This document shows, one piece after another, positions 35,658-47,900 of a stretch of DNA of 64,000 nt. Both the position numbers and the translations under genes were made by a program. Origin of the DNA: Anastatus disparis (lineage: Eukaryota; Arthropoda; Insecta; Hymenoptera; Eupelmidae); the NCBI GenBank assembly GCA_017163975.1, contig JAFFSR010000264.1, positions 4,783,501 to 4,847,500 on the forward strand, written 5' to 3'. Numbering within the stretch: position 1 is the stretch's first letter; the number at the start of each line of letters is the position of its first letter. A model generated the notes under the pieces. The model had not been told where the DNA came from. It was given only the letters and a program-made list of their open reading frames with translations, and did no database searches.

Positions 35658-35745
35658 TTTTGCCCCGAGGCCGAGACATTTAAAGTTTTTCCGTAGGACG
35701 CAAAATGGTCATTTTGCGACCTAGGGCAAAAAAATATTTTCTTAT
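35650..35745. repeat. Second hairpin adjoining the foldback element
   Basis: TTTTTTTGCCCCGAGG pairs with CCTAGGGCAAAAAAA across about 95 bp. The centre contains the palindrome CGCAAAATGGTCATTTTGCG (35699-35718). It directly continues the 35.5-kb foldback, and both may belong to one transposon end. Confidence 0.6.
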
Positions 35746-36299
35746 ACAATAGTAAGAAAAAATTCAATAAGCATTCATCTCATAAATAGCACATAATATA
35801 TTAGTTTAATAATCCTGTAGATAAAAATTTGAGCAATTTCATTGTTGTCTATAACTAATATCAAGATATTAATCTATTCATCAATTTCTTTTCTTTTACA
35901 AAAAGCAGCTACAGTACAATAAGGACAACCAAGAATTAAATCCGTTCCTATTAATGATATTGATAAAAAATTACTCAAAAGTCGTATTATGAATTAAGCA
36001 TTTTAATAGAAATTGATTATCAGATTGGTTTGTTTCAATTAGATTATAAGTGATTTGGATTTGAACTTTAATAAGATTACAACACTGAAATATTGAAGAC
36101 ATTTTACTAAAATATTTTTTAAATAAATTTATATGAATATTTCAAAAGATCTTTCACTGGAGTTATACGTAAAAGATTAGAAAAACTAACGAATACGATA
36201 TTGACATATTAAAGAAATATTATTATAATATTTGTTGAATTAGTTCATATTAATATTAAGTAAATGTGTCAAGTGATATTTCATGCATAACAATCCATT

Positions 36300-39200
36300 T
36301 ATCGTAGCAGTAGGTGGCTAATTGATTGCGCTTCTGTGTGATCTTATAAGATTTGCATACCTCCGGACGTTCATTCATTCGATATAGGGTTGATCAACCG
36401 GTACCTGAACACCAGCTGCTAACTACAAAATTAAAGATAATTCTTGATTATTCGATTTTTTTTACATGCGATCAATCTTCTGCATGAAGACTAATTACAT
36501 TGAAAAATATTAGTCTAATAAATTAAACATTTATCTTGATATTATTAATCTGACAAGAGTAATTGAGCAAAAGTTGTAAGAAAAAAAATTTAACCCAATA
36601 TTCGATTGAAATACATACTGATAATTTTAAAAATAGAATCTTTTAATAATATTACAATATTTGAGGTTCATAAAATATTTGACAAACCTTTCTTGAAATA
36701 TTTCAGACCTCTGTGAACCATGTTCTTTAACATATTTTTGGGATTGTCCAATAAAATTACAAATCCAAATTTCATGGAAAATTTCTCGTATATTTCAACA
36801 ATACTACAAGTTAATAATTCTTGAAATATATTTAAGATTTCCATCTACTTTGATATGAAATATTTAAAAAATATTTTAATTCGATTTCAAATCTGACACT
36901 CAAATATTTTTAAAAATAATTACTAAAATATTTCATGTTGCAGGAGTAAATTTTATTGCATCAATAATATTTAGTTTATTAATCATCATAGAACCTGTTT
37001 AATTTGATTACATAAAAAAATGTTTGGATCTTTTAAAGAAAGATATAATTTTCTTAAAAAAATATTGCTGCATGTCTAGAAAAATGATATAAATATGATA
37101 TCAAATGAAATAATAAGATTAAAATACAAAGTTCTTTAAAATTGATCTTTTAATGTATTTTTCATGAATATTAATGTGATTTAAGATCCATTTAAAATAA
37201 TTACATGGTTAAGTTAATAAAATTATATTATAATTAATAATTCCAATATAATGCGACATTTAATTTTATCAACGAAGATAAATATTTATTTGAAACTAAT
37301 AAGCAGAAAAGAATGATTTTTCTAGTGAAATTAGAATAAGCTCTTTTGATACTAAATAATGGAGGTAGAATAGTAATGTATAAGCGGCAGTGCATCATGA
37401 CACATTGCACTAGAGAGAGAGAGCGGTATGCCCCTCGGTTATATGAAAGCACAAAAGCCCAACGTACTACTACTGCGAGCACAGGGGTCCGATATATTGG
37501 ACGCATTGCGGGGGGGCTTTTTATATATAATTGATCGGCTCTTTGGAGAAGCAAATTTCTGTAAGCGTATAATACGTTTTAGTTGGAGATCAGGACGCGC
37601 CGCGGCTCGGGTTAAAAAAACATTACATCTTTTATTTCTGATCTATCGCAATATGTAGTCGCGAGTGTACAGGATAATATTATCAACACTTTATACTCGG
37701 CAGCGAGTCAAGATGTTGCATCGCTGCAAACTTTTTCCATGTGTGTCTTAATTTTAACGATTTTAACACCAATTTTACTCCTCTTTTATAATAAATTTTA
37801 CACATCTATGTAATATTAATTTTTAAAAGAATTTTTCTCTGTGGTTAAAATGTGTTATAGAAAATCGTTTACCAACTATCAATGCAAATATTTTTTATTT
37901 TTTCATTTATTTTTCTTACATCTTAATAAATTCAATGACATTAATTTATTAATAATAATTTTATTTGAATCGTTATTAATTGATCAACAAAAGTTTATTG
38001 ATATCCAAATTTTAAATTTAACGTTATTATAATACTTTTGGTTTAAACAAGCAAAAATTCGCAATTCTTATTTTGCAATTATAAACTTTGAAAAATTATT
38101 AAATCCTTACTATATGATGAAAACATTTTTTGTAAAACCTTACACGTTAAACTATATATTTTAAAATTAATAAAATTTTGAATATCAATTTTTTGGATAA
38201 CCATAAATAAAAATCTGTTTTAACGCACTGTTTAAAGCTGGTGCTGCAAATGATTTTTGTTCATAGCATATAACGATTGAAAAATACGAATACTTTGCAC
38301 TAGAGAGAAGTTGCGGTTGAACGGGGTCAATTTATATAGTCCTAATAACATCATGATGAAGCCTATAAGCGTCACTACCGGATATGTATAAAGACAATAA
38401 AGTTATATTTTTAAAACGAATTTAAATTATACTAATACATTAAAATTAGCATTTATTTATTTGCTGTATTAAGCATCCACGCCTTATTTTTACACTCGCA
38501 GTTATTAAATGTTAATTAACTTACATTTTTATTATTTTTAAATTAGTCAATCTTGCATATAATACTTACTTTAATTTGCTTAAAAATTATATATAATCCA
38601 CCTTTTTTAATGTATTTTTAAATACTATGAATTTCAAAATCATTGAACTCATATATTTTTTAATAGGATGTTTATGATACACATAAAATATTTCAGTGCG
38701 TTTGTTTAATTAACAAAGAAAAGTGAAAATTTCTTATATTTCTTTTGTGACCCATTCTTACCTATTTCTATATTGTTCTAAAAAGTAGTTCATATATCCA
38801 GTTGATTGCTTGGCGTATAATTCACCTACCACTGCATTTCATTTTTCATATACTGTTTTTAGATTTTTTTTTCAATATTTTTCAATATTAATTATTATTC
38901 TCAATTTCATATTTATGTTTTTTAACATAAAAATTTATACTAACTGTGTGACAAAAATCAAACGAATCATTTAATAAATTATGTATACAAAAAATTTTAT
39001 TATTAAAAATAAATCATACGGTTTATGAAATTGCTAAAAATTATTTAGAAAAACAAAACCCAATGTGTTGAAATTAATAAATTGAAGAAAAGATTGAATT
39101 AGAAATTAAAAGAAATACTTTAAAAATATTTAAATAGATAAATATTTTAATTAAAAATTTGCTGTGAAAACGAAAATTAAAATCTTAAATTTTATAAACT

Positions 39201-39300
39201 AACTGATAAGATAAGCAAAGTAAAGTTGTTAATTAATGTGATCACTATAAGCTAGAAAAATTCATCTAAGAAAATGTTAAAATTACAATTTCAAGTCTGT
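36300..39300. other. Intergenic stretch with isolated GC-richer islands
   Basis: AT-rich DNA with GC-richer patches at about 36300-36420, 37370-37620 and 38290-38390. The patches do not encode recognisable protein; the overlapping frames at 37.2-37.7 kb contradict each other and none looks conserved. The word TTGCACTAGAGAGA occurs in two of the patches (37405 and 38295). They may be regulatory modules or 5' exons of the transporter gene downstream. Confidence 0.3.
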
Positions 39301-40301
39301 TGATGGGAACTTTAGGAAGATCAGAGAGAGAAAAAATAAAAAAACTTGGAAAATGTCGTTATCGATATAGGATTTGCTTGCGGTGGTATCGAGGTAAAAG
39401 CTTGGCATATATAATGCTAAAAAAGTAAACTAGTGAGTGTGACGCCGGTACACGTGCTCAAGCACACTAAGCTCTCATATTGACAAGACTTTAAAAGCGG
39501 CCAGCACGAGTTTCTAGTGTTCTACAAAAGTACTAGTTCATATTTCGTACTGCATACGTATGTGTGTGCGTGTAAGAAGCGCCAAATAAACCGAAAAGGT
39601 CCCGGAGAATCCGAACATTAAAAGGCACGGTATATATACGTGAGTGTGGAGGTAGCGGTAAAAAAGCAACGGCGGCTTTCTGCGACATGTGCGCCGCCTC
39701 GTATAACACGACAACAGTGAATTTCGTCAGAAGAAGCCGAGCAGCCAAGCAGCAGCAGCCGACAACTAGCAACGGCACCAGCAGCAGCAACGAACATACA
39801 TTTACCTATTGACAACGCTTCTTCTTCATTCGCGCATATATACTTTTTATCTCGAACCTCATATGTATTCAAAATGTCGTGACGTACAATACATGTTATT
39901 TTAAATTTATCATTATTTTTTTTTCATTTTCACTTTTGGTTTGGAAAAGTTTAATTTGTGCCTATATATATATATATATACAGGGAATTTTCTGCAGCAT
40001 TAATAAAAGGGCGCCTTAGTCTGCAGTTGAGTGTTATATAGCGTCAAAGTAGCGTGTGTAAGTGCATCGACTCCGAAATATCTATTTTCCCTCTGTCTAC
40101 CCTACACAATCGTGCCTCTCTACGAGTTCGCCTACTTCATTCGAAGATAAGAAATTCTAGTGTCAATTATTTGATAATTATTAATTATATTGTCATTTAG
40201 CGAACTACGAGCTACTGTAGTATCAATAACATAAGGCGCACATATCGCCATATATCCAGTCCACGTGGATTTTCAAATTTCTACTTCTTTGAAAAGTTTA
40301 A
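39300..40301 (+). promoter_or_regulatory. Candidate promoter and first non-coding exon of the SLC7 transporter gene
   Basis: A GC-richer block (CAG-rich at 39716-39790, with a TA microsatellite at 39963-39980) ends at a consensus splice donor, GTAAGTAG, immediately after 40301. The next plus-strand acceptor before the transporter start is at 44856 (TTTTCAG). This fits a 5' UTR exon ending at 40301 and a first intron of about 4.5 kb. It is an inference from splice consensus and composition only. Confidence 0.35.
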
Positions 40302-43300
40302 GTAAGTAGAAAATGTTTTAAACATTCCTTTCTTTTTATTATAGATTATTAGTTAAATTTATGCATATTTTTAAAATTTTAGTTGTTACAAGTTTTTTTT
40401 TATATTTTAAAAGTCGTTTTTTCATCATAGCAAAAATAAGGCCCATTTTGAATTAGCATTTTTATGATGCAACATCCCGTATACATTCACTAAGGTTAAA
40501 TTTTAATGGGATATATAAATACTCTTTATTATACTAAAATTATATTTTTTTAAAAATGTGTAGTCGTTATGGTAAAGCTGTTATGCACGTATAATTAGTT
40601 ATTAATAAATACATCATCAATAATGCAGTAGACCATAAATAATTTATATTTCATATTTTCACAATAATTTTCCGTTTACTCCGGTATTCATTAAAAAGTT
40701 ATTATCACATTGTATTATTGTCATGATAATTAACATATGTATTTTAAAATAAATAGTTCTTATCTGGTCATAATATTTTAAAATATTTATTCATTTTATA
40801 TTTTTATCCTACAATATAGAAAATTGAAAGTATAATTTAAAAAAAGTACATACACACGAAATGCTTACCAAACAAAGTGGTTCGATTTAAAATTGAAATT
40901 AAGTAATTGACAAATATTTGCAATGAGTTTAGGGTCTGATGGAGTATAACGAGCTGTTTTGCTAATCACCTTCATGATGACATTTTAAGCTCTTAACAAA
41001 CAAAAATATCAAAATTTCTCCGTTCTAACAAGTTGTTAAATAACAATCAGAGAATGTGTATCATTAACGAGTGAAAATTTCTCTTAAAATTATTTTATTA
41101 ATTTTTAACGTTATTTCAATAAATTAACATAATCTACATAAAAAATTTCAATTTCATTATTTATAGAAAATGTTATTATTATTAAAAATATTATTATATA
41201 AAAAAACTTAAAACTATTTTAAAATTTCTGGAACATTCTACAAATTACACAAATATAATGTTAAAAACGGTATAACAGCCGCCTGATTTTTTTTGTCTGT
41301 TCCATGCGCCCAATCCAAGTATATATATGCGCGCTTTCTACAACCCCCTGTTGTGCAGTGCCTCTAATGTACAATGTTCTTTTATTCTTATAAGGATTAT
41401 ATAGTTTCTCTTTAAAAAAGCTAAAGTTTCTTTCTTTGTAAAATTTTTTTCTCCTTTCATTTTTCGTGTACTTAAATGAGAAATACAAGAAACTATATAA
41501 CGAACGTGTTTTTACGACGGACTTAGGTATATGCTTGCTATACTTTATATAGAAAATACCTAACTTGAAATTTTGTTCGTTTCAGAAATTTTTCCAAAAA
41601 CTTTTATTCATTTAGCAGATGTCTAATATTTTGTTTTAATGACGCTTTCACACGTATATGAGTTTATCAGTGTTGAAATTATTTATCTTTAATATCGTGA
41701 CTGCATTTAGCAAAAGAGTTGGTATACGTTGATGAATATTGATTTGATTGCTTTCTATTTGATTTTGCCACTGGTTTTCATGTTTCCATACAATTTCATA
41801 AATTAATTTGACTCAATATCAACTTATTTCCAATTTATTGATCTATTCTTATTTAATATTCATTGTGGAAAAAATTCTCAAAATAAAAACTAATATTAAC
41901 TTACTAAAAATTCCTTCCATTAACTGTTTTAGTCATTTATCGGTTTCGGTCGTACATATACGTAAAATCTTTTAATAATTAATCAAACAAATTAGTAAAT
42001 AATTTATACTCAAAAAATAAATAATTTAGTTTTAATCATAACTAAAATATATATAACAATGTATCATTTGAGATAGCGAACTTTTCCGATACATTCGGTA
42101 TTTTTGTCACCAATTTTTTTCCAATACTTCTCATATAATATAGATTTTAAGATACCAAAATAAAGAAAATCGACTGTTCTATTTTCACTTGTGCCTCAAG
42201 GCAGAAAAAAGTATGGAATTTTAAAAAAAGACACAATGACAAAGATTAAATTGTAAAAAATATAACTTAATCATTCTGATAAAAAATAAGTTTTAAATTC
42301 TATTAATTGAAATTAAAATTAAAAAAAATAAATCATAATTACGTTTTCCCCAAATTCAAGAATATCTTTTTTTTTAAATTTAACGTCGCTGAATTTCTGC
42401 TGTCATTGCGATGCTAATTGGCGACGGAGGTTTTCAAAGTGTTTATGAACTTGAGCATATGTATCGTAAACAGTGGTGCCTGTATCAATCGGCCGAGAGC
42501 GGGACTCGAACTCGAAATATCATTTAAAGAAAAAAAAGTTTATGTTTTTTATGAATTAAAATATCCTGAAATATTTCTAGTAGTATAAGCTTCGCTAGAA
42601 TCTATTAAATATTCATTGAATTTTGAGATCTCAATAAACAAAGCCGTAAGAGCAGTAAAAAGCTCGTCATTATATCTATATATAAAACGGAGCAATGAAG
42701 CGTAAGGCGAAGGGCGTTAAAGAAAAAAGATATGGGCTTGTAGAACTCTAACCGTGGCCGTCGTTTACCATCGCTCAATCAAATTGATCGTATTGAACAC
42801 ATTACACACGGTACACGTAATTCTGCGTGTCGGTTTATTTCTCCAGGCTTTTTTTTTTTATTCTTTTACTTCTTCTTTATCTCAATTTCTTTGAGTTGAT
42901 ACACCCGTTAAGCTTTTGAACATATACACAAGAGCAAAAGAGCTCTCAGCTAACCGCAAATATAAAATAAACAATGCATCGACGACACATGCACATACAA
43001 TTACATATTACATACAAGAAAAGAAAACAGCTGGTTAAACTTTTACTACTCTATATACTTACTAACGCATGTATAAAAGTAAATAATAACGTTTTTTTAA
43101 TTCATTGCTGCTTTTAAATACTTGCATTGGTCAATTTTTTTTATAGATGTACTTTATTTTTCAAAATTTTATGATTCAAAGAAAAAGATCGCATCGTTAA
43201 CAATACATTGTTTAATATTTTTAGTTTTTTAACTAAAAAATTGATTTCTCTATTTATTAATTTACTTTAAGAAAATATTGATGAAACTTATGGATAAATA

Positions 43301-44856
43301 ATAAAATAACAATAAAAAAATTCAGCTATTGATGATTTGATGATCTACCTTTTCATTTACAATAATTAAATATACAAAATCTCCTAATGCAAATACTAAT
43401 TTAATATTATAGATAAAAATACTCTATGTCAAATAAAAGTAACAAAAAAAGCTAAAAAATGCATGATTATTGTCCTGTATTCCAGCAATATTTCTATGTT
43501 TTTATTTGTCTTTTAGTAGAAAATGTAGATAAATATTTTAGTTGAAAATTCGGTCTCATTTTTTTTGCTAAGTTCCGTTAAGTATTTTGTTAAAAAATTA
43601 ACTGGATTTCCAACTCATTTTAGTTAAAAGATCAGATAAAAAAATAGAAATAGGATTTGAATAGAGGTTAATTTATCTTTTAATTATTTTTTACAGTTGT
43701 TTTTTAACTATATTTGTTTGACAAGATAATTTTTATCTGAATTTCTGTTTATAATATAGACAATTTTTTTAAAAAATCGTTAAAATACGTCTCTCGGTCA
43801 ACACAGTATTTTTTAAAAATAATAAAAATAACCGTTAATTTAAAAAAAAACCAAAAAAACAATAGAAAACAATAGAATAAAAGTACATAAGATGCGGGTA
43901 TTATGCCACATGTTTAATTCAACAAACGTTATGATATATATACTATCCACTTTATTATATATATATAACGTCCGTACACGAAGCCGCGAGTGCATCGGAA
44001 GAATCTAAACTAGTATGTGTACATATATGCATACAAGATACGTAGATAAAATTGTCAAACGACGCTTTCACGTATAGGCATAATATAATAATATGTGGTT
44101 GTTAAAGCACTGCACTAGAAAAAGTCGCTTATGAATTTAATATTTACATGTTTATAATGCACATGAATATAAGATTAAATTGATCACGGCTTTTTTTAGC
44201 TCTTTGTGCCAAAGATTTTTTTAACACTTTAACGTTATTATTTTAACTGTTAATATAAAATATCATAAAATATGTATACAACTTTGCTTTGCTACCGTTC
44301 GAATTTAATTATATTAGGAATTGAATTGATTATCAGGAAACGTATTAAAGATCCGGAAGTAAATTGATTCTTAATAAATGCGCATATTCAATTAGTATTT
44401 CATTTAATTCTACGATAGAAAATAGATACTGAAGAAGTTTATGTACTACTAAAAAAAAATCTAGAAAATAATTTAATTTCATGTTAATGTTAAAAAAAAT
44501 CAATTAACAAAAACAAGAATGTTTAAAATTCAATCTAATAATTTTAACACAATTTTGTGACTTGATTTTCACACGAAATACATTAGAAAAATCTTCGCAC
44601 GAGAAATCGCGTATTATTTCTTGTATATTTCTATAAAAAAATTTTTAGCAAAAAAACGTTAAGGCTTAGAAAATCTACATCATGCAAAATAATTGGAGTA
44701 TTTATATTGACATATATGCATAAAAGCTAAAAAAAAATGAAAAGAAAATTTTTTATAAGAAAAAATGTCTAGACATCACTTTATCATAATATTAAAATAT
44801 CGTTAAATAATATCTAGCTTGTTAACAATAGTAAAATTGTATATTGAAATTTTCAG
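40302..44856 (+). other. Presumed 5' UTR intron of the SLC7 gene
   Basis: AT-rich, with a SINE copy at 42370-42517. GC-richer patches lie at 41275-41365, 42660-42960 and 43960-44130. The word GACGCTTTCAC occurs at 41641 and again near 44062. No exon is evident. Confidence 0.3.
42370..42517 (-). mobile_element. tRNA-derived SINE, family A (5'-truncated)
   Basis: On the minus strand it begins at box B (CGAGTTCGAGTCCCGCTCTC) and continues with GGCCGATTGATACAGGCACC. The body is ATAAACACT...CCTCCGTCGCCAATTAGCAT, ending CAGCGACGTTAAATTT plus an A-rich tail. It matches the 51.2-kb copy over nearly its whole length. The tRNA box A half is absent. Confidence 0.75.
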
Positions 44857-44959
44857 CAATCAGAATTTGCAGCAACAGTCGGCATTGATTACTTTGACAA
44901 TAATTTAAAAAGAAGAAAGAAAATAATTGTCTCATAAGAGCCAATCTATATGATAAAAA

Positions 44960-47900
44960 ATGCCGAAAAAAGTAGTACCCTGCAATCGCGAACGCACAAA
45001 AGCAATTCTTCTTGGTGGCAACGAGTCTGCAATAATAAACAATAAATTGAATACCGAAGATGATAACTCGGATTCAGGTATCAAGCTCAAAAAGGAAATT
45101 GGCCTAGTCGACGGAGTTGCCATTATTGTTGGTATTATTGTTGGTGCTGGAATATTTGTTTCGCCAAAAGGTGTTCTGATCAACAGCGGTAGCGTTGGTC
45201 AAGCTCTCATAGTTTGGATATTCTCGGGTTTTCTCAGCCTTATCGGAGCACTATGTTACGCCGAACTTGGTATGTTTATTTTATTGCTACTAAAAATAGA
45301 AGAATAGTATATAATTGAAAAAATAAACTTATTTTTCTATTAAATATTCATTTGTCAATGTAAAATTGCTTCGGCACTTACGGCTATACTTAGCAGAAGT
45401 CCCGGGAAAAAAAATAAAATACTTTTTCTTTCTCTTGAATAATTTTTCTTAAAAATTATAATCAATTACTATTTATGTAATTTTAATAAAATTAATATTA
45501 TTTATTTCCTGTGACTTATGCTTATATTGACCTTCTAATCGTATCAATGTTCTTAGCTGATTTAAATTTGTGACAGATAAATCTATATTTTATTTTTTTT
45601 ATAAATAATTATGTTTTAATTGCCAGATGATGATTTTTTCCAAATAATTTATGCTAAATTTTTACATCTTGTAATTTTTTTGCTCTTTATTTTGGTTAAT
45701 GACCTCATATTTTAAAAACACCTATAAAAAATTAATTCTTTGTGATTGAGATTCAAAAAATTTTATTTTTATGATAAAAAAAAAGGATTAATAAACACGT
45801 AAGCTTAATTGTTTGACTTTAAAAAATCAGTAAGAAATAATATATTCAACTTTATAAATTAAATCTCTAATAAATTAAATTAGCTCGATATTCAAAAAAA
45901 GAGAAAATTTAATGGTAAATATAAATATATAGATATTAAAATATGCTGCTGTGTTAAAATAATTCATATCTGTAATTTATATTGATGATTGACTTAGATA
46001 ATAAAAGACTTTCAATGGCAATGTAGATAAATCAATTTCAATTACTTAATTACTTTCACGAATGATCAAATATTCGATGAGTTGAAAGTTTATCTGATAT
46101 TTACTAGGAACCCTCTCCCGCTGGCTTCCGCTTACCAATTTTTTATTCTTTCTTAACAATATAATATACACACCTTTTATACAATTTATATTTATATATA
46201 AACTTCAAAATAAAAAAGTTGTTATGGAGTAAATTAAATTTTTATAATATAATAATTTTACAATTATGAGTGAAGAATAGTTATAAATAGTTTGAGAATT
46301 TAAATTTATTTGAATTCCGATTCATTTTATGTTCATGAAAGATTTATGTTTTTTTTTTCAACAAAGTGAAGAAACTCTTTTAAATATGTAAGACTTTTCA
46401 TATGTAAACTCAACCATTGATAATTTAACAATACATTTTTACAATACTGAATTAACAGTATAGCTTTATGCTTTTATAACAATGCATTTTTAACGGGACG
46501 TTGGAGCTGCTGGAATCGATTTTTGCTTTTTTTTTATTTTATCGACATCTTTTTAAACTCATAATTTAAACAAATTTAACGACTTGTCCGCACTAAAGCT
46601 ATGCTAAAACAATCATTTTTGTTAATATAAAAAATCATTTGGACTTTTTATTTTTTTATAAACTTGGAATGGAATTATTAGAAGGGGGGGGGGAGGAGCT
46701 TTGTCATGCCCTTAAGCTAAAATTACAGAATTTGTTTGATTAACAACATTGTATAATATTTTATGATAGTCATAACGATAAAACGCTTTAAAGTCGAGTT
46801 ATTCAATAATGTTTGGGCATATTATCATTTTGATGATTGAAGAGTACTAAAGATAATCGAAAGTATTATCTAAATTACCAAATTTTCCCGTCGGTGGGCT
46901 TGAGAATGCTTTACATTGTATTCTTTGTATTGATACATGAGAAAGTTGATTTTTTTTATTTGTTTATCTGTGTACTTTTTTAACATGAATCACAATCGCT
47001 TTCCATTTAAGAATAGAAAGTTTTAAAATTTTTAATTTAAAGATATTGACTCAATTGTTGGCATTGTGATTGATTACATTTGTTTTGGTCCACGTAATTT
47101 ATTTAGAATATTTAGGATAATTGAAAATTCATTTTTTCAATTTAAAGAATTATGATTTTTCATGAGATAATCCATTAGACTCGTAAAAAAGAATTTTGAA
47201 AAATAATAAAAAGATATTTTATTTATTTTTTTTAATTAAATGTTTATCAACGAGACCGTCAGTGGCTCACTCGGTAGAGTGATAGATTCATAATCTCGAG
47301 GTCCTGAGTTTGAATCCTGCTCTTGGCAGCCGATTGATACAAGCACCACTGTATAACATACAAGTGCTTTGTTCACAAACACGCTCAAACAATTTCCGTC
47401 TCTAATTAGCATCATAAAATAAAAAAAAATAAAAAAAATTTTTATCAACAAAGATATAGCTGGTTGAAATATAACACGTCATATCAATAGATTGTAATGT
47501 AAAATAATGACGTTACACGATATTTCAACCTATCATATCTTTGTTGATAAACATTTAATTAAAAAAAAGCTTTGTATTTTTTAATATTCATTCTTATGGG
47601 TCGAATAGATTTTTTAATATAAAATCCAAATTTACAAGGTGGTATACAAGTGATTTGTATAATGTCTTGTATAATTATTGTAATTTTTCTTTAGAACTTT
47701 TATTTATTTTATCTCATCAAAAGTTTAATAAATGATAATTAAGGTCTTAAAATTAGAATCTCATTCTCAAACTACAACTACCATCTAACTCATAGAAGAG
47801 TCAAGTACGAAAATACAACCTTGTCACCCGACAGCTTTTATCTTTTTCTTCAATTCATTAATCAAATCAGTCGAATATTTTGATTATTTACACTGACAAA

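Larger units (their letters stand above)
29063..36300. other. Gene-poor, repeat-rich intergenic tract
   Basis: I find no credible exon. The tract holds SINE fragments (29850, 32023), a piggyBac-like MITE (30564), foldback elements (31377, 33141, 35517, 35650), a minisatellite pair (34114 and 34783) and a dispersed repeat (34301), all listed separately. Open frames of 60-120 codons here overlap those repeats and look like chance. Confidence 0.5.

Noticed and set aside
37234..37658. Three overlapping frames of 62-106 codons
   Set aside because: They contradict each other in frame and strand over one GC-richer island; none looks like a protein.
39533..39872. Two minus-strand Leu/Ala/Cys-rich frames
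   Set aside because: They are readings of CAG-rich promoter-like sequence.
47252..47330. tRNA gene
   Set aside because: Box A and B are present, but the anticodon stem does not pair and the sequence continues into the SINE body shared with four other loci.
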